A stretch of DNA of 8,227 bases, taken from positions 1 through 8,227 of the forward strand of contig JAFAQW010000217.1 of NCBI GenBank assembly GCA_019245995.1, written 5' to 3'. Positions 1 through 6,347 of the stretch are shown one piece after another. This DNA comes from Vulcanimicrobiota bacterium. Its GTDB lineage: Bacteria > Vulcanimicrobiota > Vulcanimicrobiia > Vulcanimicrobiales > Vulcanimicrobiaceae. A program made the position numbers and the translations under genes. The notes beneath the pieces were generated by a model, which worked only from the letters and a program-made list of their open reading frames with translations, did not search any database and was not told where the DNA came from. Positions within the stretch are counted from its first letter, which is position 1. Every line of letters starts with the position of its first letter.

Positions 1-1
1 T

Positions 2-943
2 TCATCCCAAACGGGGACCGCGTTTCGGACGCGCGGGTTCGGCGGACCGTTCGGTGCTCCCGGCGATTCCAACGCCGGTTCGAGTAGCGGTGGAGGCGGA
101 CTGCGAGCGTTATTCACACCGATTCCCGTCGCGCCGCCCCCTGATCCCTTCGCACTCAACGGCAACGCGACGCTCTGCACGGCCGATAGCATCGCAAAGG
201 CGCGCCAACTCTCATCGGAACTTGCCACGGCACGTGCCCGGATCGAATCCGCCAGAACCCCCGCGGGTTATCCGGCCGCGGTCGCGATGCCTCCGCTTAC
301 CGACGCGACGCTAACGTATCACGGGCTCGGGCCGACGTACGCGCTCTCCATTACGCCTAAGGGCTCCGGGATGTTGCGCGCGGTCGCCACGTGCATGGCG
401 CTCCACATCGCGCGGGCCGACGACGTGACGCAGCGCAAACTGTTTGCACCGGCAAGCTCGCTGTTCTTCGTGCCGCAGATCACCTTCATGCCGGCGGCCG
501 GCCTGTACGTTGTGGCGCGCGCGCCGCGCGCGGGTCAGGAAACGTTTCGCGTTTACAAGCTGCCGGCCACGCCGCCCGCGCAACCGTTTACGGTTCGCGC
601 GGCGGCGTCGTGCACCGGCGACGCAAAAACCCTTGCGACGCAGGCGCTCGACGAACTACGAAACCATTTCACCATTGGCTCGCCTTCCGCGAGTTGGACG
701 ATTACCGCGCACACCGCAAAGAGCGGCATGTGGTACGAGCTCGATCCGGGCGATCCGAGCGTCATTCCCGCGCTGTTGGCGTGCGGCCGCATCGCCGCGA
801 CGACGACCGAGGAACTGGCGCAACGGGGTTTCGCCGGCACGCCGGTGCCGGAGCTCAACTACACGCCTCGCCTCGGGCTTTATCTGATTCGAACCAACAA
901 TCGCGGGTTCGGCGCATCGCCCTCGCCTTCGCCGTCGCCGTAA
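2..943 (+). CDS. Unrecognised, probably exported protein with a duplicated two-Cys unit (5' end missing)
   Basis: The frame is open from base 2 to the TAA at 941-943, giving 313 visible residues, so the start lies upstream of the window. An ATG at 287 opens the same frame, but it falls inside the first repeat and is not the likely start. The order is a Gly/Ser/Pro-rich linker (about residues 20-55), repeat 1 (about 59-173), repeat 2 (about 204-297), and a tail ending in alternating Ser-Pro. There are exactly four Cys, at residues 59, 131, 204 and 261, two per repeat at equivalent positions. Both repeats share a pattern of Cys, Ile-Ala, an acidic pair, Gln-Arg, Phe-Ala, then Pro-x-x-Gly-Leu-Tyr before a hydrophobic strand and Arg. 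The linker, Cys pairing and Ser-Pro tail suggest an exocytoplasmic location (inference). I recognise no family. It converges on the GloVer gene with 4 bases between the stops. Confidence 0.75.
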   Translation, partial: SSQTGTAFRTRGFGGPFGAPGDSNAGSSSGGGGLRALFTPIPVAPPPDPFALNGNATLCTADSIAKARQLSSELATARARIESARTPAGYPAAVAMPPLTDATLTYHGLGPTYALSITPKGSGMLRAVATCMALHIARADDVTQRKLFAPASSLFFVPQITFMPAAGLYVVARAPRAGQETFRVYKLPATPPAQPFTVRAAASCTGDAKTLATQALDELRNHFTIGSPSASWTITAHTAKSGMWYELDPGDPSVIPALLACGRIAATTTEELAQRGFAGTPVPELNYTPRLGLYLIRTNNRGFGASPSPSPSP

Positions 944-947
944 CGGG

Positions 948-2276
948 TTAAATCTTTTCGACGAAGAGGGTGCCGCAACCGTAGTAGAAGCTCACGTGAC
1001 AACCACCCGAGCCGCCATAGTACGTGGTGCCTAAGAGATCGCCGTGGACCAGCAATAGGCTCGCGTCGGGACGCAACCCGTCCTGCGGGGCGTAGCCGAA
1101 ACTGTGGAGCGTGGTTTCTTTTCCGGTGCTAGGACTAAATACGAACGTCGTGCCATTGCCGTAAAGGCCGCCGCCGGTCGCAGTGCCGTACAGATTGCCG
1201 CTGCCGTCGGGTACGAGGCCGGCATCGTCGCGCGGTCGCGCGCCATCGCCCTTCCCTCGAAATGAATGAATGGGCTCCTCCTTGCACGCCTTTTTCGTAC
1301 AGGTCAGTTTAAAAATCGTGCCGTTGTCTCTGGACCCGCCATTCTGCGTCGCGCCGTAAAAGACGCCGTTGCCCGCCGGCAGCAGCGTCGTGTCGGGGTG
1401 CGCGCCGTCCGTGCGGCCTCCTTTGAAGATGTGCACGACTTTCTCCGTGTAGCCCGGCCCCGACGGCGCGAGCTTGAAAATCGTACCGCACCCGTCGATC
1501 GCGCATTTGCCAACATCGGTAAGACCGCCGAAATATGTGACGCCGTAGAGAGCGCCGCTCTGATCTTCGACGAGATTCGCGAGGGGACTGGCGCCGTCGG
1601 GCGCGCCTCGAAACCGGTAGAGGACTTCTTCCCGGAATGAATTGCGCGAGACCACGAGTCGATATGCCGTTCCACAGCCGTAGTTGCAGGCGGTTGAGCC
1701 ACCGCCCCCGGACGTCAAGCCGTAGAGCGTGCCATGCGTGTCCACACGGACGCCGCTCATCGGAAGATTGCCGTCTTTGCCTCCTTTGAACCGATAGACG
1801 ACGCGCTCGGCGTACGTCGATGCATTTGGCACGAGCTCGTAGACGGTGCCGTGCTGGTTGCGCGCCTCCGGACCGCCGCCGAACTGGGTCGTGCCGTAGA
1901 GGACGCCGTTGGGTCCCTCGGCTAGGCCGGCCTGCGGGTTCGCCCCGTCGGGCACGCCCGTAAACCTGTGGACGGTCTCGATCGTTCCGTTTTCCAGGCG
2001 AAACACGGAGCCGACGCAGTTTTGGCTGCAGGCGCCACCGTAGGTCGTTCCAAGGATGTCGCCGGATTTCGTTCGCATGAGCGCGGCGTCGGGCGACGGC
2101 AAATTGTCGGGAAAGCTGATCAGTTCGTAGTTCTTGGCGGGCGGCCGCGCAACGGCGCTGGTCGCGGCGCTTTTCGCCGCGGGCGCCGGTGGGCCGCTCA
2201 GTGGCGCGCAGCTCACGGACGCAAGGGCAAACGCGGCGACTCCCCCACGGTAGAATATCCCGCTACATCTGCGCAT
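948..2276 (-). CDS. GloVer-repeat protein (TIGR03803-type), seven units, exported beta-propeller candidate
   Basis: This is a 442-residue protein. Residues 1-23 form a basic then hydrophobic export signal ending at Cys23. The residue three before it is Ser, so the lipobox is imperfect and lipoprotein status is uncertain. Residues 24-48 are an Ala/Pro-rich linker. Seven repeat units follow, at about 61-114, 115-172, 173-231, 232-294, 295-348, 349-403 and 404-442. Each carries LYGTT-like, GG, GT(V/I)F-L and, except in unit 7, F-x-G-x-x-DG-x-x-P motifs, which is the Gloeobacter/Verrucomicrobia repeat signature. The strand missing from unit 7 appears at residues 49-62, so the ring may close like a propeller. 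Five units contain local Cys pairs (83/87, 197/201, 258/263, 326/331, 426/434). I see no PEP-CTERM or other sorting tail. The ATG has a good GGAGGT ribosome site five bases upstream. Its ligand and role are unknown. Confidence 0.9.
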   Translation of the reverse strand: MRRCSGIFYRGGVAAFALASVSCAPLSGPPAPAAKSAATSAVARPPAKNYELISFPDNLPSPDAALMRTKSGDILGTTYGGACSQNCVGSVFRLENGTIETVHRFTGVPDGANPQAGLAEGPNGVLYGTTQFGGGPEARNQHGTVYELVPNASTYAERVVYRFKGGKDGNLPMSGVRVDTHGTLYGLTSGGGGSTACNYGCGTAYRLVVSRNSFREEVLYRFRGAPDGASPLANLVEDQSGALYGVTYFGGLTDVGKCAIDGCGTIFKLAPSGPGYTEKVVHIFKGGRTDGAHPDTTLLPAGNGVFYGATQNGGSRDNGTIFKLTCTKKACKEEPIHSFRGKGDGARPRDDAGLVPDGSGNLYGTATGGGLYGNGTTFVFSPSTGKETTLHSFGYAPQDGLRPDASLLLVHGDLLGTTYYGGSGGCHVSFYYGCGTLFVEKI

Positions 2277-2300
2277 GTGCGACCTCCAACGTAAGGTATA

Positions 2301-2329
2301 ATAGTACTCGCTCGGTCGCTCCTCGACAA
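2301..2329 (-). promoter_or_regulatory. Weak sigma70-like promoter candidate for the GloVer gene
   Basis: Read on the minus strand, TTGTCG (2329-2324) is followed after 17 bases by TACTAT (2306-2301), about 25 bases upstream of the GloVer ATG. Each hexamer matches the sigma70 consensus at four of six positions. It overlaps the 3' end of the upstream Tag-like gene, so read-through transcription from that gene is an equally good explanation. Confidence 0.3.
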
Positions 2330-2331
2330 GC

Positions 2332-2868
2332 TCACGTCCCCGCGGGGATATGAGGAACCTCCGGAGAGCGGTTGTGGGCCCTGGCGCGATCGACCATCTC
2401 GCGCATTCGGGGATGGTCGCCCGGGATCGTCTTCACCCACTCCTCGAATCGTGGAACCGGTTCGCCCACACGAAAGAGAAAGTACCAAACGTTCATGTCA
2501 CCCATGAACGAAAAGCGCCGCTTGAAATCCTTGGCAAGGTCGGCATAGGAACTGAAGGATCGCAAGTACTGGGCAAAGCCCTCGAATTCGCGGTCCACGG
2601 CGAGCAACGCCCGTGCGTTCGCAATCGTAGCGAGCACCTTGCGGCGCATGCGCAGGACGCCCGGCGTCGCAAGGATTATCTCGACATCGCCTTCTTGGTA
2701 TTCGGCGACGCGCTCCGGATTAAAATTCACGAAGACTCTTTGGTACACATCCCAGTGCCGCGCGATGTCCTTCCAGCGAACGCCGGCCTGGAAGACGGCG
2801 CGCGTCATCACCTCCAGATAATCGGCCAAAGACCGTACGGCGACGACGTCCGGGATAGTGTCCGCCAT
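2332..2868 (-). CDS. DNA-3-methyladenine glycosylase I-like protein (Tag subfamily, HhH-GPD fold), zinc-less
   Basis: The protein has 178 residues. Residues 18-120 match the Tag family: FQAG-x-x-W at 26-32, then a Phe-x-Pro-x-x-Val-Ala segment, an Arg-rich segment followed by Lys and an Ile-x-Asn-Ala motif, and an Asp-Phe-Lys-Arg-Arg-Phe segment. Tag enzymes excise 3-methyladenine from DNA in base-excision repair. Against E. coli Tag, the N-terminal Cys/His that bind zinc are absent, there is no Cys anywhere in the protein, and the position of pocket residue Glu38 is Ala24. The usual His-x3-Cys end is also replaced by a different C-terminus. I recall a widespread subfamily with this same EVM-T-R-AVFQAG opening that is annotated as Tag, so this looks like a coherent variant and not a damaged gene. 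Repair activity is not established. The ATG at 2868 agrees with the family N-terminus; I see no clear ribosome site. The GloVer gene lies 55 bases downstream on the same strand. Confidence 0.8.
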   Translation of the reverse strand: MADTIPDVVAVRSLADYLEVMTRAVFQAGVRWKDIARHWDVYQRVFVNFNPERVAEYQEGDVEIILATPGVLRMRRKVLATIANARALLAVDREFEGFAQYLRSFSSYADLAKDFKRRFSFMGDMNVWYFLFRVGEPVPRFEEWVKTIPGDHPRMREMVDRARAHNRSPEVPHIPAGT

Positions 2869-3085
2869 TGTTTTGCGCGATTTTGGGCGTGGTTGGCGCC
2901 ATCACCCGTTTCCCGGCCGTTCGACAGCTTCGGGATGACGGACGGACCACAGGACAAGGGCGGCAGGGACGGGGGCTGCTGGGGTCGCAGAAACGTGGCA
3001 AGTCAATGCTGCTCTCGTCCAACCTGGTAGGAGTTCCGTTTTCGAAGTCCCACGGTCGGCAGAGTCTTAAGGAGTTCTAGTTCTA
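2869..3085. other. Divergent intergenic region between the Tag-like and zinc-ribbon genes
   Basis: This stretch of 217 bases separates the minus-strand Tag-like gene from the plus-strand zinc-ribbon gene, so it should hold promoters for both. I cannot point to convincing -35/-10 pairs. It contains a TCGACAGCTTCGGGATGAC segment at 2921-2939 that resembles a dispersed intergenic motif (see findings). At its right end are an AAGGAG ribosome site at 3069-3074 and a short TTCTAG direct repeat. Long open frames across it on either strand have no recognisable domain and look like chance. Confidence 0.5.
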
Positions 3086-3400
3086 GTGTACGTCGATGAA
3101 ATGCTCAACTGTGTGGACTGCGGGCGTCAGTTTGTTTTCAGTTCGGGCGAACAGCGTTTTTACGAGCAAAAAGGTTTTCAAAACAAACCGAATCGTTGCC
3201 CCGATTGCCGCCAAGCGCGCAAGCAAATGCGCTCGAGCGGCGGCGGCGGGGGCGGCGAGCGTGGCGGCGGCCGTCCCCGTGAGATGTTCACGGCGACGTG
3301 CAGCAACTGCGGCGGCGTCGCTGAAGTGCCGTTCAACCCGCGTGGCGACAAGCCGGTGTATTGCCGGGATTGCTTCGCCTCGCGTCCATCATATCGCTAA
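3086..3400 (+). CDS. Double zinc-ribbon protein (zf-trcl domain plus CxxC-x17-CxxC domain)
   Basis: The protein has 104 residues. The N-terminal ribbon has CVDC and CPDC separated by 25 residues that include the family-typical FxFSSGEQ-x-FY and KGF motifs. A Gly/Arg-rich linker follows (about residues 49-63), resembling RGG boxes. The second ribbon is CSNC, exactly 17 residues, then CRDC, which fits the CxxC-x17-CxxC family (TIGR04272). The two ribbons probably bind two zinc ions. The RGG-like linker hints at RNA or DNA contact (inference), and no precise function is known to me. The start is GTG at 3086: homologues begin M-Y/F-x-D close to the first Cys, which fits, and AAGGAG lies 11 bases upstream. 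The in-frame ATG at 3101 is too far from that site. The TAA stop is followed in the same frame by the oxidoreductase. Confidence 0.9.
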   Translation: MYVDEMLNCVDCGRQFVFSSGEQRFYEQKGFQNKPNRCPDCRQARKQMRSSGGGGGGERGGGRPREMFTATCSNCGGVAEVPFNPRGDKPVYCRDCFASRPSYR

Positions 3401-3403
3401 CCA

Positions 3404-4906
3404 ACGTACGACGCGTTAGTCATCGGCGCAGGCCACAACGGTCTGGCCTGCGCCGCTCTTTTGGCGAAAGCCGGGCGTTCCGTCGCCGTCTTCGAGCGTG
3501 CGCCGGTAATAGGCGGCGCCGCCGTCAGCGAACGCGACGTTTGGCCGGGATACACGCTCTCCACGGCATCCTACGTGTGCAGCCTACTCGATCCGTGGCT
3601 GGTGGAGAAACTCGACCTGCACGCGCACGGCCTCGAGTATTACCGCAAAGATCCGTACGCCTTTACCCCGTTGCTCGACGGGCGTTCCTTGCTGTTGGGC
3701 GGCGACGGCGCGGCCAACGCGCGGGAGATTTCGGCCTTCGATTCGGCCGACGTTGCGGGCCTGGAGGCGTATATCAGGCGAACGGATCGCCTCGGCAAGG
3801 CCTTATTCGATTCATTTTCGGACGAGAATCCGCGCTTCGAGCGATTTGACGCGGACAGCCGGTCGGTGTTGCTCGGCTCGGCGGCCGATTTGGTGGAGCG
3901 GTACGTTTCCACGCCGGTGTTGCAAGCGGAGCTCGTCAACGATGGGCTCATCGGAACGTATCGGGGTCCTCGTGACGCCGGTACGGGGTACGTTTTGGCG
4001 CATCACCTCGCGGGCCGGCTTCTCGGCACGCAAGGCTCGTGGGCGTACGTGCGCGGCGGGATGGGGTCGGTCTCGCAGGCCCTCTGGGGCGCAGCGAAAT
4101 CGCACGGAGCGGAGATTTATTGCGGCGTAGACGCGCGCGTCATCCTGGAAGGTGATACCGCGTGCGGCGTGCACGCGGAAAGCCGGGAGATCAGAGCACG
4201 CGCCGTAATCTCGAACGCGCACCCGCGCACGACCTTTTTGAATTTGCTCGACCCGTCCTTACTGGATGCCGGATTTCGAGCGGAGGTCGAGCGGTGGCAA
4301 ACCGTCGGGCCGTCGCTCAAAGTCAACTTGGCCCTGGGCGAACTCCCCGATTTCACCTGTCGGCCCGGCAAGAACCCCCAGCCGCACCACCGCGCGACGA
4401 TCCACGTGGCGCCCAGCGTCGAGTATTTGCAGAAGGCGTATGACGACGCGCGAGCGCGTGGTGAAAGTGAAGAGCCGCTGATCGAGTGCTTCCTGCAGAC
4501 GCCGACGGATCCGACGTTGGCGCCGCCCGGGAAGCACATTCTTTCGGTTTTTGCGCAATATTTTCCGTACGACCGCGCCGATGGCTGGACCGACGCGAAG
4601 CGAGAGGCGGCCGCGGACAAGATCGTGGCGATTTTGGCACGCTACGCGCCCAATCTCCCCGGCGCGATCGAGCGGCGGCAGATCCTGGCGCCGCCGGATC
4701 TCGAGGAAAAGTTCGGACTCGTGGGAGGTCACATTTTTCACGGGGAGCTGCTGCCGGGACAGATTTACGAAGATCGCTTTACGACGCGCACGCCGGTTCG
4801 AGGACTGTATCTCTGCGGCTCGGGCGCGCATCCGGGCGGATGCGTCAGCGGGTTCCCGGGCAAACGTGCGGCACACGCCGTATTGCGCGACCTCGCGGCG
4901 GCGTGA
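3404..4906 (+). CDS. NAD(P)/FAD-dependent oxidoreductase, PYROXD2 / phytoene dehydrogenase-like (COG1233)
   Basis: The product is about 500 residues and cytosolic, an amine-oxidase-fold flavoprotein. The FAD-binding motif VIGAGHNGLACAALLAKAG lies at 3419-3475, followed by the FER-x-x-x-x-GGAA segment. The middle has GSWAYVRGGMGSVSQAL (about 4037-4087), and the C-terminus has GLYLCGSGAHPGGCVSGFPG (4804-4863), the second FAD contact. These are diagnostic of the PYROXD2-like branch; the substrate is unknown. The start is a problem. The first canonical codon is TTG at 3461, which would remove the FAD loop. Upstream, the frame runs only CCA ACG TAC GAC... back to the TAA of the zinc-ribbon gene. 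I place the start at ACG 3404, because family members begin M-(x)-YD-A-x-VIGAG, with possible reinitiation after the zinc-ribbon stop. A readthrough fusion, a lost ATG or a sequence error are alternatives. There is no ribosome site. Confidence 0.88.
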   Translation, partial: TYDALVIGAGHNGLACAALLAKAGRSVAVFERAPVIGGAAVSERDVWPGYTLSTASYVCSLLDPWLVEKLDLHAHGLEYYRKDPYAFTPLLDGRSLLLGGDGAANAREISAFDSADVAGLEAYIRRTDRLGKALFDSFSDENPRFERFDADSRSVLLGSAADLVERYVSTPVLQAELVNDGLIGTYRGPRDAGTGYVLAHHLAGRLLGTQGSWAYVRGGMGSVSQALWGAAKSHGAEIYCGVDARVILEGDTACGVHAESREIRARAVISNAHPRTTFLNLLDPSLLDAGFRAEVERWQTVGPSLKVNLALGELPDFTCRPGKNPQPHHRATIHVAPSVEYLQKAYDDARARGESEEPLIECFLQTPTDPTLAPPGKHILSVFAQYFPYDRADGWTDAKREAAADKIVAILARYAPNLPGAIERRQILAPPDLEEKFGLVGGHIFHGELLPGQIYEDRFTTRTPVRGLYLCGSGAHPGGCVSGFPGKRAAHAVLRDLAAA

Positions 4907-4990
4907 AGAGCGATGCCATGGCAGCGACGAGCGATAGCGCGTTCATATTAGGGACATGGACCTGTCATATCCAGCTGTTATGGGGTTGGA

Positions 4991-5251
4991 ATGCAGATTA
5001 CGTGGAGACCTCTCGAGCGCGACGGCGACGTTTCCCGGGCGCGGCTACCCGACAGCGCGTTCGCCTTTCCGAACGAACGCAAGGAGCCGCTGACCGACGA
5101 GGGCCACGTTCGCAGCGCGATCGCGCGCTTCGGCGAAGTCAGCGGAGTGAGCGATGCCGAACGCGCCCAGGCATTTGCCAACATTAAAGCCGCCGCCCAG
5201 TATTTTGGCCTTCACGTGCGGGCCTCCAGTTGGCGCGATTTGGTGGGATAG
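4991..5251 (+). CDS. Small DUF6582-like protein
   Basis: This is an 86-residue soluble protein with no signal peptide or Cys. Residues 19-31 (LPDSAFAFPNERK) and the EPL-T-D-x-x-HVR-x-AIARF segment, then VSDAERAQAFANI and a closing SWRDL, match a family I recall as DUF6582, small proteins of unknown function that are widespread in soil bacteria. Similar LPDS-x-FA / HVR-x-A-x-AR segments occur near phage head-maturation proteases, but nothing phage-like is nearby here. The ATG at 4991 is preceded by a weak GGGG at 4982-4985. It starts 84 bases after the oxidoreductase and is probably co-transcribed with it. A terminator-like hairpin follows within 10 bases of its stop. Confidence 0.8.
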   Translation: MQITWRPLERDGDVSRARLPDSAFAFPNERKEPLTDEGHVRSAIARFGEVSGVSDAERAQAFANIKAAAQYFGLHVRASSWRDLVG

Positions 5252-5259
5252 GCCGGGAC

Positions 5260-5282
5260 AAGCCGCCTCAAGCGGGCGGTTT
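5260..5282 (+). terminator. Rho-independent terminator candidate after the DUF6582-like gene
   Basis: AAGCCGCC (5260-5267) pairs with GGCGGTTT (5275-5282), with one G-U pair, over a seven-base loop. The T run is short (TTT, then CTC). Its position just after a plus-strand stop and before a new gene with its own ribosome site supports the call. The weak T tract is the main doubt. Confidence 0.55.
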
Positions 5283-5322
5283 CTCAGTGATGCTTCAGCT
5301 AGTCCGGCGTAGGATGGTACCC

Positions 5323-5892
5323 ATGAAGAAAAGTCTTTTGGCGCTGACGCTTGCGCTCAGCGTTGTTCCTATTGCTGCGCTCGCCGACGACGATCGAACG
5401 ATGCCGCAGCTCACGCCCGCGCAGCGGCAGGCGGTGCAGCAGACGTTCGAGCGTTTCGGGTCGCAAGAGCAGCAGCTGCATCAGCAGATGCGGTTGCAGA
5501 TCCTGCAATCGCTGACGCCTCTCCACCGGCGTGCCGTGGCGGCCGAGATCGGCAACCTCGCCATCTCACCGAATCCGGACCCCGCAACGGCGGCGCGCCG
5601 CATCGATGCGATGCTTTCACCGGGTGAACGCCAGCGGATCCTCACGGCGCACACGTCGTTCCGTTCACAGAGCATGCAACTGCACGATCAGATGCGCAAT
5701 GAGCTGCGTGGCGAGCTTCCCGCCGAGGCGCAGCAACAGATGATGCAGCACGACAACGACATGAAAGAGAAGCAAGAGTCAATGTCGCGCACCCAGATGG
5801 ACGCCGGGATGGTTCTGCTTCACGTGCTTTCCGCGCATCATATGATGGACGAGCACGGCGGCATGATGCATGGAGAGCATCCGCCCCGTTAA
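5323..5892 (+). CDS. Periplasmic Spy/CpxP-like protein with duplicated LTxxQ module and His/Met-rich tail
   Basis: The protein has 189 residues. Residues 1-21 form a signal peptide (MKK, hydrophobic core, cleavage after ALA). The mature part is helical and rich in Gln, Met and His. Residues 30-72 and 98-140 are an internal repeat at a constant offset of 68: LTPAQR/LSPGER, then Phe, Ser-Gln, QLHxQMR and a Leu ten residues before Pro-rich turns. The LTxxQ motif places it near Spy/CpxP/CnrX-type periplasmic helical proteins, which act as chaperones or metal-stress sensors. The C-terminus (172-186) is packed with His and Met and could bind copper or nickel (inference). The start is ATG 5323, because it begins the signal peptide and has TAGGA about nine bases upstream. 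Earlier in-frame starts at 5230 and 5314 would add a non-signal extension or overlap that site. Its TAA shares TTAA with the stop of the fRMsr gene on the other strand. Confidence 0.85.
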   Translation: MKKSLLALTLALSVVPIAALADDDRTMPQLTPAQRQAVQQTFERFGSQEQQLHQQMRLQILQSLTPLHRRAVAAEIGNLAISPNPDPATAARRIDAMLSPGERQRILTAHTSFRSQSMQLHDQMRNELRGELPAEAQQQMMQHDNDMKEKQESMSRTQMDAGMVLLHVLSAHHMMDEHGGMMHGEHPPR

Positions 5893-6347
5893 CGCGGGCG
5901 CACCGACTGGCTAAAGGCTCGCACGAGCCGTTCGAGGCCGGCTCGATCGGCCTCGGTGAAGCGCGCGAGCTTTGGACTATCACAGTCGAAGACTCCGCGC
6001 AGCGCTTCGCCGACGAAGAAGGGGAGGGCGATCTCCGAGCGTGACGCCGTGTCGCAGACGATGTGATCGCTGAAACGCGCCACGTCGTCCACGACGACCG
6101 TTTCGCGGCGCGCGACGGCCGAGGCGCAAACGCCCCGGCCCGCCGGCAATCGGCTGCACGCCGGGCGTCCGCAGAACGGCCCGAGGAGCAGATCGCCGCG
6201 CTCCGTGAGGAAATAAAAGCCGGCCCAGTTCACGTCGGCCAACCCGTGAAAGATCAATGCCGAGAAGTTCGCGGCGTTCGCGATCAGATCGCTCTCGCCG
6301 GCGAGCAACTCGCGGGTCTGCCGCTCGAGATCAGACCACGCGTTAAT
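5889..6347 (-). CDS. msrC: Free methionine-(R)-sulfoxide reductase, GAF-domain fRMsr
   Basis: This enzyme reduces free L-methionine-(R)-sulfoxide using thioredoxin-type electrons, in the cytosol. The family signature is clear: a NWAGFYFL strand, LLGPFCGRPAC, GRGVC, and HIVCDTASRSEI before the LPFFVG and DxDSP segments. Counted from the TTG at 6308, Cys51, Cys61 and Cys85 have the same 10- and 24-residue spacing as the catalytic Cys84, Cys94 and Cys118 of E. coli MsrC. TTG 6308 is the only canonical start, but family-like sequence continues upstream: WSDLERQTRELLAGES aligns with E. coli YADLNRDFNALMAGET. I therefore place the start at ATT 6347, which yields M-N-A-W and overlaps the stop of the upstream S51 peptidase by one base (ATTAA), suggesting translational coupling. 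The TTG start would give a 139-residue protein without its first helix. Confidence 0.9.
   Translation of the reverse strand: MNAWSDLERQTRELLAGESDLIANAANFSALIFHGLADVNWAGFYFLTERGDLLLGPFCGRPACSRLPAGRGVCASAVARRETVVVDDVARFSDHIVCDTASRSEIALPFFVGEALRGVFDCDSPKLARFTEADRAGLERLVRAFSQSVRPR

Noticed and set aside
2297..2302. Perfect TATAAT on the plus strand
   Set aside because: No suitable -35 and no plus-strand gene downstream; the following plus-strand open frames only shadow the minus-strand Tag-like gene.
2350..3030. 226-codon plus-strand open frame
   Set aside because: It is antisense to the Tag-like gene, has no recognisable motif, and the minus-strand product matches a known family.
3461..4906. 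TTG 3461 as the real start of the oxidoreductase
   Set aside because: It would delete the GxGxxG FAD loop that is perfectly conserved just upstream in the same frame.
5230..5322. Longer N-terminus for the Spy-like protein
   Set aside because: It would bury the signal peptide, overlap the previous gene and read through the terminator-like hairpin.
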